A DNA stretch of 64,000 bases, taken from the NCBI RefSeq assembly GCF_012910715.1, contig NZ_JABBHF010000011.1, positions 148,551-212,550 of the forward strand, in the 5' to 3' direction. The position numbers were made by a program, and so were the translations under genes. This DNA comes from Flavivirga algicola (GTDB lineage Bacteria; Bacteroidota; Bacteroidia; Flavobacteriales; Flavobacteriaceae). Positions 55,259 to 63,437 of this stretch are shown here, one piece after another; position 1 is the stretch's first letter, and the number at the start of each line of letters is the position of its first letter. A model generated the notes under the pieces. It was not told the origin of the DNA, did not search any database, and was given only the letters and a program-made list of their open reading frames with translations.

Positions 55259-55600
55259 TTAAACGAGATACCCAAAAAACAGAGCCATGCCCATCAAGGA
55301 GATGTCCTGGCTCTAGCTATCAACACAAAAAATTATTTTGTTGGCCTCAATACAGCGTTCTATATTTTCAATAATTATAATGGCTGGAATTAATTTCCTA
55401 TGGTTAAGATGTATGTCAGGGATTTGAAGTTTGGTTTAAGCCAGAAAATGGAGGCAAGAAAAAGAAATTACATCATCAAAGGTTAGATGCGATAAACCTA
55501 GATAACTTTTATTGTTTCAACAAGATATTAAGTAGAATCTCCAAACGACCTGTAACAATTTACGAGCTTGATCGTCATCTATTGAAAGAAATAATTTATG
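55259..55600 (+). pseudogene. Frameshifted remnant of an unknown gene
   Basis: Two plus-strand frames in the 55208-55597 gap read like one protein. The first (55259-55393) encodes IPKKQSHAHQGDVLALAINT and continues KNYFVGLNTAFYIFNNYNGW before a stop. The second (55408 onward) encodes CQGFEVWFKPENGGKKKKL, DAINLDNFYCFNKILSRISK and YELDRHLLKEI in another frame. The opening PKK..H..GDVLA is weakly like Imm26-type immunity proteins, but I would not name it. It lies between the Imm11-like gene and the small membrane protein. No start codon is obvious. Confidence 0.4.
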
Positions 55601-55990
55601 TTAGGAATCACAAAATTAAGATTATATCTCTTACGGGGCATGTATTTGTTTATATCATTGGGGCTGGCCTTGACTATTTGGCCTGAAATAATTGCCCCTT
55701 ACCAAAGGCTAGCCAATGAAGATTCGGTCATTCAATCATTATTAGGAGCATTAGCATTGCTTACAGTAATAGGGGTTCGGTATCCTTTAAAAATGCTTCC
55801 TGTTTTAATTTTTGAGTTGATTTGGAAATTGATTTGGATATTCGGTTTTGCATTGCCAACCTGGATGAATACGGACTTGGACATATACGCTGAAGAAACG
55901 TTTTTTGCATGCTTAATAGGAGTGGTACTGGTTCCGATAACTGTTCCTTGGCGCTATGTATACAAACGCTACATAAAAGCCAAAGCATAA
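55598..55990 (+). CDS. Small conserved membrane protein of unknown function
   Basis: A 130-residue protein with about four membrane helices (about 13-30, 45-62, 64-84, 105-122). Notable loops are YPLKMLPVLIFELIWKLIWI and AEETFFACLIGVVLVPITVP, which I recall as recurring in widespread hypothetical membrane proteins of proteobacteria and Bacteroidota; no name or function is known to me. Its ATG overlaps the tail of the decayed frame before it. A patchy distribution would fit acquisition, but this cannot be tested here. Confidence 0.65.
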   Translation: MLGITKLRLYLLRGMYLFISLGLALTIWPEIIAPYQRLANEDSVIQSLLGALALLTVIGVRYPLKMLPVLIFELIWKLIWIFGFALPTWMNTDLDIYAEETFFACLIGVVLVPITVPWRYVYKRYIKAKA

Positions 55991-56103
55991 TATTAATTTT
56001 CTCCTTCCTAATACAATTTAATTATTCTATTAGCTCCCTTTAGGTTTATTAGGTGTGTTGTATATTTGGGCATATATTCCATTGTTATAGCACATTTAAA
56101 AAA

Positions 56104-56745
56104 ATGAAATATAGAACTCTTATTTTAGATTTTGATGGCACATTGGCCGATACCAAAGAAAGTATTATACAAACGATGGGATTTGTGGCAAATCGTCTAA
56201 ATATCAAAGACTTTGATGAAAATCTCATAGAAAGTTTGATAGGATTGCCACTAAAAACGACTTTCGAGAAAGCTTTTTTACTTGATGATACACTGATTCA
56301 AGAAGCCATATTGATTTATCGCAAATATTACAATGAAATCGCTATAGATACCATTTCTCTTTTTGAAAATGTAAAAGATACTTTGTTTGATTTTCATCAA
56401 AAAGGAATGAATTTAACAGTTGCATCAAGTAAAGGAAAAACTGCATTAATTAAGATTCTTAAAAAACAAAATATCTATGACCTATTTTCGTTTGTAGGTG
56501 GTGAAGAGGATGCAAAAAACAAAAAACCTTCACCAGACATTGTCAACCTCATAATAGATAAACACAACTATCAACCAAATGAATGTTTAGTTGTCGGCGA
56601 TACAATTTTTGACATTGAAATGGGACAAAGAGCGAATGTGGATACCTGTGGTGTCACATACGGAAATAACACTAGAGAAAAATTAGAACAACAAAAACCC
56701 AATTATATCATTAATAGTTTTAAGAATTTAACTGAAATCACGTAA
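56104..56745 (+). CDS. HAD family hydrolase (phosphoglycolate phosphatase-like)
   Basis: A 213-residue HAD phosphatase from ATG 56104 (MKYRTLILDFDGTLADTKES); a longer frame back to 56053 adds an unconserved cysteine-rich 17-residue stretch and is unlikely. Motif I LDFDGTL (nucleophile Asp and acid/base Asp), motif II VASSKGK, motif III lysine in NKKPSPDIV, and motif IV VGDTIFDIEMGQRAN are all present, with a helical cap between residues 15 and 85. Substrate undetermined. The stop is immediately followed by the structured non-coding segment. Confidence 0.88.
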   Translation: MKYRTLILDFDGTLADTKESIIQTMGFVANRLNIKDFDENLIESLIGLPLKTTFEKAFLLDDTLIQEAILIYRKYYNEIAIDTISLFENVKDTLFDFHQKGMNLTVASSKGKTALIKILKKQNIYDLFSFVGGEEDAKNKKPSPDIVNLIIDKHNYQPNECLVVGDTIFDIEMGQRANVDTCGVTYGNNTREKLEQQKPNYIINSFKNLTEIT

Positions 56746-56891
56746 GTAAAACACATGCCACAACAACGGTTGTAATTGCTTTTCTCACCTATTTCTGAAA
56801 ATATAGGCGGGTTCGGGTGTGCCTTAAAAGGTCAAGTCTTTACACGCGCAAATACTCATAGCCTGACTGTAGGCAATCATTAAAAAACGAA
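56746..56891. other. Structured, relatively GC-rich non-coding segment
   Basis: Starts at the HAD stop codon and runs to the next ATG. It contains ACAACAACGGTTGT, CCTATTTCTGAAAATATAGG, and GCCTGACTGTAGGC, each able to form a hairpin, and is visibly richer in G+C than the flanking genes. No open frame fits. I recall similar segments next to small accessory genes in other flavobacteria, but cannot verify this. Possible readings: a non-coding RNA, a recombination/cassette site, or a repeat family. Confidence 0.45.
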
Positions 56892-57380
56892 ATGATACAC
56901 TTAATAGTAGGAAATACAAGAGCTGGTAAAACCACTTACTCAATGGAATTGAAAAGAAAAACAAACGGCATTGTTTTTTCAATTGACAAATGGAATAAAA
57001 CATTATTTCTTGATGACAAAAAAGAGAATGACGGATTGGAATGGTTTCTCGAAAGAATTGATAGGGCGGAAAAAATGATAATGGAATTAGTTCAACAATT
57101 GGAAAACTCAAATATCGATTCTATACTCGACTTAGGCCTATCAAAATATGAGCATCGTGAAAAATTCAGAAAGTTTGCAAATTTGAATGATTATGAATTA
57201 AAAACACATTTTTTAAATATTCCAAAAGACATTCGATTACATAGAGTCATGAAAAGAAACACAGAAAAAGGAAACACTTTTGAATTCGAGGTTAGCAAAG
57301 AACATTTTGATTTTATGGAAAAATGGTTCGAAAAACCAACAGAAAAAGAAATGATAGGAGGGATAATTATCAAAAAATAA
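56892..57380 (+). CDS. Small P-loop ATP-binding protein (kinase-like)
   Basis: A 162-residue protein opening MIHLIVGNTRAGKTTYSMEL, with a Walker A (GNTRAGKT, residues 7-14), then FSIDKWNKTLFLDDKKEN and a possible Walker B/acidic stretch SILDLGLSKYEHREKF. Late RVMKRNTEKG contains an arginine-rich segment like the LID arginines of kinases. This is the layout of small AAA/zeta-like or aminoglycoside-kinase-like P-loop phosphotransferases, with no assigned substrate. It is followed after 4 bp by the SRPBCC gene, so the two form a small operon. Confidence 0.75.
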   Translation: MIHLIVGNTRAGKTTYSMELKRKTNGIVFSIDKWNKTLFLDDKKENDGLEWFLERIDRAEKMIMELVQQLENSNIDSILDLGLSKYEHREKFRKFANLNDYELKTHFLNIPKDIRLHRVMKRNTEKGNTFEFEVSKEHFDFMEKWFEKPTEKEMIGGIIIKK

Positions 57381-57384
57381 ACAT

Positions 57385-57813
57385 ATGTATTCAATTACAA
57401 AGTCGATTACTATTGATACCACAAAAGAAAAATTATGGAAGGCTCTTGTAACTCCTGAAATTATTGAACAGTATTTAATGGGGGCTCAAGTCTCATCAGA
57501 TTGGAAGGTTGGTAGTAAAATAGAGTATCGAGGGGAATTTAATGGCATTCCATTCTGCGATGAAGGAACAATCGACTTATTAGATATTGAGAAGGAATAT
57601 AAATACTCGTATTGGAGTGCTAATCATGGAACAATAAAGTCAAAAGAAAACTTTGTTTCAATTTCATACAAAATTGAGAATAAAAAAACCCATGTGAATT
57701 TAGTAGTAAATCAAACTAACTACAAATCAAAAAAGATTGCAGATGGTATGAATCAAATTTGGGATTTTATTTTGGACAACCTAAAAAAAGTCTTAGAGAC
57801 CAAAAATGAATAG
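57385..57813 (+). CDS. SRPBCC (AHSA1-like) domain protein
   Basis: A 142-residue protein with an N-terminal SITKSITIDTTKEKLWKALV, TPEIIEQYLMGAQVSSDWKV, and YSYWSANHG, matching the AHSA1/polyketide-cyclase-like START fold that binds hydrophobic ligands or acts in stress responses. The C-terminal helix (GMNQIWDFILDNLKKVLE) is typical. Four bases separate it from the P-loop protein. Specific ligand unknown. Confidence 0.85.
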   Translation: MYSITKSITIDTTKEKLWKALVTPEIIEQYLMGAQVSSDWKVGSKIEYRGEFNGIPFCDEGTIDLLDIEKEYKYSYWSANHGTIKSKENFVSISYKIENKKTHVNLVVNQTNYKSKKIADGMNQIWDFILDNLKKVLETKNE

Positions 57814-57882
57814 CAAAATACTTGCACTGTATATATAGCTGTAATAGTTAAAGATTTAATCTAGTAAAAAGTATTTTTAAAC

Positions 57883-58389
57883 CTACAACTTTTTATACTT
57901 AGGCTGTTCTTCCTTTTTATCTACACCTTCTTTTTTATCGCCACCGATCGTACCTGGAAATGCTAAAGCAGTGCTTGCAAATGACGTTCCAAAATTAACA
58001 TGTGCATGATAAACCTGACTAACGGCATCCTTAACCTGATGCTCCGATAATTCTTTTAACGGGTGGATAAATACAGACCACAAAATACCATCTGAAACGG
58101 CATATTTAACATCCAGAGCGGTATGAAAATTTGCAACCAAAGCTGCTTTTATGAGTTCGTCGCTCAAACTTTTAGAATCTGCAATTGGAGATATAATTCG
58201 CATTCTATTATGATTAGTATCTGTAATAGATACCATCGGAATTTCTTTTATAAAAAATTGCCACGCACCAGGGTTTCCCTGAATGGAATCGCTAACCGAT
58301 GTATAGATATCCTGAAGTTTTTCATTGGTCATGTTTTGAGAAAAAGCACAAAGCGGAAAAAGCGATACAAGAAAAAGCCATTTTTTCAT
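57883..58389 (-). CDS. Secreted protein of unknown function
   Basis: A 168-residue protein with a clear signal peptide (MKKWLFLVSLFPLCAFSQ, cleavage probably after the Q at 18). The mature region contains GAWQFFIKEIPMVSITDTNH, RMRIISPIADSKSLSDELIK and AALVANFHTALDVKYAVSDG, with a lysine/glutamate-rich tail (KKEGVDKKEEQPKYKKL) that may be disordered. I recall flavobacterial homologues but no family name. Probably periplasmic. It faces the SRPBCC gene tail-to-tail with a 70-bp gap. Confidence 0.65.
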   Translation of the reverse strand: MKKWLFLVSLFPLCAFSQNMTNEKLQDIYTSVSDSIQGNPGAWQFFIKEIPMVSITDTNHNRMRIISPIADSKSLSDELIKAALVANFHTALDVKYAVSDGILWSVFIHPLKELSEHQVKDAVSQVYHAHVNFGTSFASTALAFPGTIGGDKKEGVDKKEEQPKYKKL

Positions 58390-58454
58390 AAAAGTCTATA
58401 ATTTATTAATAAGTCGAAAGTACGATTAAAAACTTAATCAAACTTCACAATTTA

Positions 58455-59609
58455 TTATCTAAAAGGATGGCGCTCCTTCCAATTTCGTTTGGGATTCATT
58501 AAAGCAAATATTTCTCGTAAGATACTGTTAACGAATCTATTTGTATGTTTTATATATACTGCCATAGCCTTTGGTTTGGCTCCAACAGAACTTTTAATTT
58601 CCATAGCAGTTCTTGCATAAATAATAGAAGAAAACCTATTATCAATACCATATTTCACCATTTCGTATAACATGTTTAAATACAGTTGTTTTGAATATTG
58701 ATACTCAATATCGTAACCTAAAAAATAAGTTTCTAAGTTTTTGTTATTTAATATTAAAGTAAAAAACCCAACAAGTTTATCATCTAAATAATACCCAAAA
58801 ACCCTAAAGTTTTCTTTTAAATAGAACTTTAAACTATAAAAATGATTTTCTGGGAGCAAGAATGTGTTAAACTTGGCATTGTTGGAAACATTCGAATAAA
58901 GATCATACAGTTTATTCGCATTACTTTTAACGGTTTCCATATCTAGTTCTCGGCACTCCATAACTCCCAGCTTCTTTTTTGCCCGTCTGTAACGGGTTCG
59001 GTATTTCTTATTCATACTGGCAATATAATCATCAATAACCTGCCATTCAGGCCATATTTTCATAATCATATTTGGTTGTACGGCTACTTTGTATAGTTTA
59101 CGGGAATTAAATAAAGATGATTCACTGTGAATGGTATCATCCAAAAAATAATCCTTAAACATCATGGCACGAATTTTCTTGTTTTGCTTTTCTTTTATTT
59201 CTTTTGTAATGTCTTCTAAAGCACTAAATATAGATTCTAGGTATACAGATTGAGATATGCTTTCCTTGCTGAAATACACTCCATGTTGACCAGTGTGCGT
59301 TAAGTTACCAACAACCAAAATGTTTCCTTTTAATATTTTCGAAACTATGCCTTTTAAAAGTTTTCTCAGGTAAGAGGCTTGTGTTTTCCTGAACATATCT
59401 TTTAAATACAACTGCACACGCTGTATTATAGCAATACCAACTAAAAGATTGTCTTTAAAAACACCTACATAAAAAAGTTGAATATTATCTGGAGAAGCTT
59501 CCTCTAAAGCTTTTAGATAATCGACTTGTAAAAAAATATCATGTTTTACAAGGGTATTCCAGCCTTCAGGAAGGCTGTTAGCAGAATAATAAATATGAAA
59601 TGTTTTCAA
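58455..59609 (-). CDS. GNAT/FemAB-like acetyltransferase family protein
   Basis: A 384-residue protein combining two GNAT-like halves, as in BioF2-like and FemAB-type proteins. Visible are LFYVGVFKDNLLVGIAIIQR (about 44-63), a basic linker MNKKYRTRYRRAKKKLG (about 198-214), and a C-terminal YLDDKLVGFFTLILNNKNLE with ETYFLGYDIEY. Substrate unknown; such proteins often transfer aminoacyl or acyl groups to cell-wall or lipid acceptors. It ends 66 bp after the secreted-protein start. A terminator lies just upstream (59622-59649). Confidence 0.65.
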   Translation of the reverse strand: MKTFHIYYSANSLPEGWNTLVKHDIFLQVDYLKALEEASPDNIQLFYVGVFKDNLLVGIAIIQRVQLYLKDMFRKTQASYLRKLLKGIVSKILKGNILVVGNLTHTGQHGVYFSKESISQSVYLESIFSALEDITKEIKEKQNKKIRAMMFKDYFLDDTIHSESSLFNSRKLYKVAVQPNMIMKIWPEWQVIDDYIASMNKKYRTRYRRAKKKLGVMECRELDMETVKSNANKLYDLYSNVSNNAKFNTFLLPENHFYSLKFYLKENFRVFGYYLDDKLVGFFTLILNNKNLETYFLGYDIEYQYSKQLYLNMLYEMVKYGIDNRFSSIIYARTAMEIKSSVGAKPKAMAVYIKHTNRFVNSILREIFALMNPKRNWKERHPFR

Positions 59610-59621
59610 TAGAAAATAAAA

Positions 59622-59649
59622 GAGACTGAAAATTACAATTTTCAGTCTC
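59622..59649 (-). terminator. Terminator of the DUF1761 gene
   Basis: A near-perfect inverted repeat with arms 59622-59634 and 59637-59649 (GAGACTGAAAATT and complement). Read on the minus strand it ends in TTTTATTTTC, so it fits termination of the DUF1761 gene ending at 59682, just before the acetyltransferase start at 59609. Confidence 0.85.
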
Positions 59650-59681
59650 CAAATATGTTAAAACTTTACAAAATGATTATT

Positions 59682-60167
59682 TTATTTCCAGCCACAAATA
59701 ATAGCTCCCATAACCCCCATCGTTACAATCCAATAACCGCTATTAATAAAAATATATTTGGCTCCTTTCCTTTCAAATAAGGCATTTGTCCCTAAAATTG
59801 GCAGCGCAATAAACACCCCAGCTATAACTCCATGAAGTGCCCCATGTTTAAAAGTTCTAAAAGCTTCTCCGTAATCATTCATAAATGCAGTATAAGAAGG
59901 CAAAGCGGTTGATGGATCTCCTCCAACCATACTATTAGCACCTGCTTGATGAATAGTCATTGGTAATAAAGCAAAGGCTAATAGGAATGCAAAAATAAAA
60001 GCCAGAATAAAAATCTTAGCCATATTTCCGCCTTTTACCTGTTCATCAGTCATACCCGCTGCTTGCATCCAAGCATTTCCAAATACTTTTGGGTTGTACC
60101 AAATAAATCCGACAACTAACGCCGAAACTGCAGCAACAATAATTGCTGGGAAGTTTACTAAATCCAT
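59682..60167 (-). CDS. DUF1761 family membrane protein
   Basis: A 161-residue protein with four membrane helices (about 8-26, 50-70, 110-130, 138-158). Landmarks: AAVSALVVGFIWYNPKVFGN, WMQAAGMTDEQVKGGNMAK and HGALHGVIAGVFIALPILGT. These match DUF1761, a small membrane family of unknown function. The WYNPKxFG motif near the N-terminus and the histidine pair in KHGALHG are the conserved points. ATG start; a terminator follows on its own strand. Confidence 0.9.
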   Translation of the reverse strand: MDLVNFPAIIVAAVSALVVGFIWYNPKVFGNAWMQAAGMTDEQVKGGNMAKIFILAFIFAFLLAFALLPMTIHQAGANSMVGGDPSTALPSYTAFMNDYGEAFRTFKHGALHGVIAGVFIALPILGTNALFERKGAKYIFINSGYWIVTMGVMGAIICGWK

Positions 60168-60244
60168 AATATTTTAGTTAATGTTAGAATATAAATATAT
60201 AAAAATTATAACATCAATATCATATTTTTAATGCTTTTTAAACA

Positions 60245-62242
60245 TCATATAACCTCAGCCTCAGCCACTAACAGTTTATTTTTATCTTCTAAAGCTCTAG
60301 CTACAAAGTTGTTTATATCGTCATTTTTGTCCAGTCCGTGTTCCAAAAGTACACCCAAAGTAAGCACTACTGCAATTCGGGTTCCTACTTTTTTAACAGC
60401 TGTATTAAATAAGGGCTGCAACTCTTCGTAAGTCACATTTTTAGCGAGTTCCTGAATTTCAGCTTTTATTTTTTGTTGCTTTATTTCTGGTAAGTTTGTA
60501 TACTTTTTTCCTAGCTGTTGAATAACATCAATTGCTTTTCGTTTTGGTTGTGGTGTGTTATTTTGTTGCTTTTTATTTGAATTATTTTGAACAGGTTTCT
60601 TTTTGGCCCAAGAATCGCGCAAACCAACCGTTTTATTAAATATGATGTTTTCTGTAGTCGAATCATTATCCACATTAAAATAACCCAAACGTTGAAATTG
60701 AAATCGGTCTCCAATTTTAGCATCTTTTAAACTAGGTTCAACAAAAGCCTGAATCACTTTTAAAGAATTCGGGTTTATAAAGTCCATAAAGCCTTTGTCC
60801 TGATGACTGTCTGGTGCCTCATCCATAAACAAACGATCGTATTCTCTAACCTCAGCTTTTATTGCATGTTTAATGGACACCCAATGCAATGTTCCTTTTA
60901 CTTTTTTAGAGGTGTCTTCAGAATAAGTACAGTGAATCTCAGTGATACGGCCATCAGCGTCTTTCTTAACACTTTCAGCTTTAATTATATAGGCATTTTT
61001 AAGACGTACTTCACCCCCCAGTTTCAATCTAAAAAATTTGTTGCCAGCTTCTTCTTTAAAGTCTTCTTTTTCAATATATAACTCACGAGAAAATGGTACT
61101 TTTCTAGATCCTGCACTTGCATCTTCCTGATTGTTTTCTGCATCCAACCATTCTTCTTTATCTTCTGGATAATTGGTAATAACCAGTTTTACAGGATTTA
61201 AAACGGCCATAACTCGTGGTGCTGTTTTATTTAAGTCTTCACGAATACAGAATTCCAGAAGCGATACATCAATGACATTATCCCGTTTAGCAACCCCAGC
61301 AGTCTCCACAAATTTTCTAAGCGCATTTGGAGTATAACCACGACGGCGTAATCCCGAAATGGTTGGCATACGCGGGTCGTCCCAACCACTTACAATACCA
61401 TCATTAACCAATTGAAGCAACTTGCGCTTACTCATAATGGTATAACTTAAGTTTAAACGTGCAAACTCGCGTTGCTTGGGTCTTATTTGTTTTGGGTCTA
61501 CAACTTGATCTAAAAACCAATCGTAAAGCTCCCTGTGAGGCTTAAATTCTAAAGAACATAACGAATGTGATATTTGCTCGATGTAATCACTTTCTCCATG
61601 TGTCCAATCGTACATAGGGTAAATACACCAATTGTTTGCTGTTCTATGATGGTGCCTTTTTAAAATACGATACATAATGGGGTCTCTCATGAGCATATTT
61701 GGATGCTGCATATCTATTTTAGCACGAAGTATATGTGAACCCTCTTCGAATTCTCCGTTTTTCATACGTTCAAATAAATCTAAATTTTCAGCAACGCTTC
61801 TATCTCTATATGGCCCATCAATCCCTGGTTGTGTAGGCGTCCCTTTTTGTTCTGCCATGGCTTCACTAGATTGTGAATCCACATATGCTTTTCCTTCTTT
61901 TATAAAAACTAGGGCCCAGTCGTACAGTTGTTGAAAGTAATCTGAGGAAAATAATTCCTTATCCCATTTATAACCTAACCAAGCAACATCCTCTTTAATA
62001 GCATCAACATATTCCTGCTCTTCTTTTGCTGGGTTTGTATCGTCAAAACGAAGGTTAACAGGGGCATTATATTTTTCGCCTAAACCAAAACTAATACCTA
62101 TGGCTTTTGTATGGCCAATGTGCAAGTAACCGTTTGGTTCTGGGGGAAATCTAAAACGTAAATTCTCTTTAGACATTCCATTAGTTAAGTCTTCTTCTAT
62201 AATTTGCTCAATGAAATTGAGTGATTTTCTTTCTTCAGACAT
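60245..62242 (-). CDS. glnS: Glutaminyl-tRNA synthetase with a C-terminal extension
   Basis: A 665-residue class I aminoacyl-tRNA synthetase. The HIGH motif is PNGYLHIGHTKA (about 33-44) and the KMSKS-like motif is TIMSKRKLL (about 268-276). The core matches the enterobacterial GlnRS to about residue 553, ending with the GLRDSWAKKKP region. About 110 extra residues follow: a Gln/Asn/Lys-rich linker (NNSNKKQQNNTPQPKRK) and a helical segment (PEIKQQKIKAEIQELAKN, then RIAVVLTLGVLLEHGL). Flavobacterial enzymes are often called GlnRS/YqeY fusions, but this tail is shorter than a full YqeY domain. Promoter match at 62275-62282. Confidence 0.95.
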   Translation of the reverse strand: MSEERKSLNFIEQIIEEDLTNGMSKENLRFRFPPEPNGYLHIGHTKAIGISFGLGEKYNAPVNLRFDDTNPAKEEQEYVDAIKEDVAWLGYKWDKELFSSDYFQQLYDWALVFIKEGKAYVDSQSSEAMAEQKGTPTQPGIDGPYRDRSVAENLDLFERMKNGEFEEGSHILRAKIDMQHPNMLMRDPIMYRILKRHHHRTANNWCIYPMYDWTHGESDYIEQISHSLCSLEFKPHRELYDWFLDQVVDPKQIRPKQREFARLNLSYTIMSKRKLLQLVNDGIVSGWDDPRMPTISGLRRRGYTPNALRKFVETAGVAKRDNVIDVSLLEFCIREDLNKTAPRVMAVLNPVKLVITNYPEDKEEWLDAENNQEDASAGSRKVPFSRELYIEKEDFKEEAGNKFFRLKLGGEVRLKNAYIIKAESVKKDADGRITEIHCTYSEDTSKKVKGTLHWVSIKHAIKAEVREYDRLFMDEAPDSHQDKGFMDFINPNSLKVIQAFVEPSLKDAKIGDRFQFQRLGYFNVDNDSTTENIIFNKTVGLRDSWAKKKPVQNNSNKKQQNNTPQPKRKAIDVIQQLGKKYTNLPEIKQQKIKAEIQELAKNVTYEELQPLFNTAVKKVGTRIAVVLTLGVLLEHGLDKNDDINNFVARALEDKNKLLVAEAEVI

Positions 62243-62274
62243 TATTTTCTGATTTATTTCAACTAAATAAGCTT

Positions 62275-62282
62275 CAAAATTA
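62275..62282 (-). promoter_or_regulatory. Putative -7 promoter element for glnS
   Basis: The minus strand reads TAATTTTG, matching TAnnTTTG, 32 bp before the glnS ATG. No clear -33 element. Confidence 0.4.
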
Positions 62283-62422
62283 CGGAAATTCGAGTTATTT
62301 TAGCCCAATACTAGGAACATTTGAGAATACATTTACCCATAATATATTTAAGAAACGTAACAAACTTTTAATTACCAAGACTTATACGGTATATGGTATT
62401 AAACTTCATAAATACATAACGA

Positions 62423-62632
62423 ATGGAAAATTTGAATTACGAATGTCCGAAGTGTCATAACAAAAGGTATAAAATAGGTCAAATGAGGGCAACTGGAGGA
62501 ACGCTTTCTAAGATTTTTGATGTACAAAATCAGAAATTTACCTCTGTAACGTGCCAACGATGTACTTATACAGAGTTTTACAAAACCAAAACCAGTGCAT
62601 TAAGTAACGTTTTTGATTTCTTTACAAATTAA
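62423..62632 (+). CDS. Zinc ribbon protein (DUF2082-like)
   Basis: A 69-residue protein with two CxxC knuckles: YECPKCHNKRY (about 7-17) and TCQRCTYTEFYKT (about 44-56), the arrangement of a small zinc ribbon like the DUF2082 nucleic-acid-binding family. The spacing of about 36 residues between the CxxC pairs is normal. Its stop overlaps the folB ATG by one base, so the two are translationally coupled. Role unknown. Confidence 0.85.
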   Translation: MENLNYECPKCHNKRYKIGQMRATGGTLSKIFDVQNQKFTSVTCQRCTYTEFYKTKTSALSNVFDFFTN

Positions 62633-63000
62633 TGGGGATTATAAAAGTTGAAAATATTCGGGTATTTGCCTACCATGGTTGTCTTAAAGAAGAAACCAAA
62701 ATAGGCAGTGATTATCGTGTAGATTTAGAAGTTAAGGCTGATTTGCAAAACTCGGCTAAGACAGATAGGTTGTCGGACACCGTCGATTATGTTTTTTTAA
62801 ACAGGATTATTAAAGAAGAAATGGAAATTCCTTCCTATTTGCTTGAAACGGTAGCGCGGCGTATACTTAACAGAATCTTTAATGAAGACCAGCTTGTAAA
62901 AAAAGCTACGGTATGGGTAAGTAAATTAAACCCACCTATTGGAGGGGATGTTGAAAGAGTAACGATAAAAATGACCGATAAGCGTAAAAAGTCATTTTAA
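62632..63000 (+). CDS. folB: Dihydroneopterin aldolase
   Basis: A 122-residue enzyme of folate biosynthesis, converting 7,8-dihydroneopterin to 6-hydroxymethyl-dihydropterin. It begins GIIKVENIRVFAYHGCLKEE, contains DTVDYVFLNRII, the glutamate-containing YLLETVARRILNRIF, and the catalytic lysine region VWVSKLNPPIGGDVERV. Start overlaps the zinc ribbon gene by 1 bp. Followed by the tRNA-Cys gene on the same strand. Confidence 0.95.
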   Translation: MGIIKVENIRVFAYHGCLKEETKIGSDYRVDLEVKADLQNSAKTDRLSDTVDYVFLNRIIKEEMEIPSYLLETVARRILNRIFNEDQLVKKATVWVSKLNPPIGGDVERVTIKMTDKRKKSF

Positions 63001-63024
63001 GTAAGGAAAAGTTATATTTTTTTT

Positions 63025-63032
63025 TACATTTG
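63025..63032 (+). promoter_or_regulatory. Putative -7 promoter element for tRNA-Cys
   Basis: TACATTTG matches TAnnTTTG, 80 bp before the tRNA gene. A short inverted pair ATTCCC/GGGAAT at 63039-63044 and 63056-63061 lies in the leader. Confidence 0.4.
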
Positions 63033-63112
63033 TACCCGATTCCCGATGACTCTTTGGGAATACCAATTTTAAAGGTTTATCAATAGATTTTTTGATAGCT
63101 TTTTTTCAAATT

Positions 63113-63183
63113 GGCGTCGTGGCCGAGTGGCTAGGCAGAGGTCTGCAAAACCTTCTACAGCGGTTCGAATCCGCTCGACGCCT
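63113..63183 (+). tRNA. tRNA-Cys (GCA)
   Basis: Acceptor arm GGCGTCG (63113-63119) pairs with CGACGCC (63176-63182). The anticodon loop CTGCAAA carries GCA at 63145-63147, and the T-arm has GGTTCGAATCC. Discriminator base U at 63183, as usual for tRNA-Cys. The CCA end is not encoded. A terminator follows directly. Confidence 0.97.
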
Positions 63184-63184
63184 C

Positions 63185-63218
63185 AAAAAAACCTTCAAGT
63201 TTTCTTGGAGGTTTTTTT
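63185..63218 (+). terminator. Rho-independent terminator of the tRNA-Cys transcript
   Basis: Arms 63185-63199 (AAAAAAACCTTCAAG) and 63204-63218 (CTTGGAGGTTTTTTT), loop TTTT, one mismatch-type G-U pair. Terminal T-run is part of the stem. Two bases after the tRNA. Confidence 0.9.
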
Positions 63219-63253
63219 ATGGAACATTTTCTAAAAAAATTAATGTAAAAAAT

Positions 63254-63276
63254 TCTCCAACCCTGAAAGTTGGAGA
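63254..63276 (-). terminator. Terminator of the BspA-type repeat gene
   Basis: Arms TCTCCAAC (63254-63261) and GTTGGAGA (63269-63276), 7-base loop. Read on the minus strand the stem is followed by ATTTTTTAC, fitting termination of the minus-strand repeat gene whose intact frame stops at 63438. Confidence 0.8.
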
Positions 63277-63337
63277 GAACCTTCAATTTAATTCTTAATA
63301 CATTATTTTGTAGAGGTACTTCTATCCAGTCCTTATT

Positions 63338-63437
63338 TTAAGTAAACATGCCTTCCATATTAGTCACACTAGTCATACCATAAGTACTCATCTTGATCAA
63401 AATTTATGGGGCCATAAAACAAAACATTAAACCCATA
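63338..63437 (-). pseudogene. Decayed 3' repeats of the BspA-type gene
   Basis: Downstream of the stop at 63438 the minus strand still encodes repeat-like pieces in shifted frames: TNMGLMF, then FYGPINFDQDEYLWYD, then TSVTNMEGMFT, to about 63338. About one to two 25-residue units are recognisable. The first frame break corresponds to loss of about 8 nt relative to an intact unit after NW. No sorting or anchoring domain remains. Confidence 0.75.

Noticed and set aside
56746..56891. Classical integron attC site
   Set aside because: No matching RYYYAAC and GTTRRRY core pair flanking a symmetric palindrome was found and no integrase gene is in the window; kept only as a possible cassette-like element.
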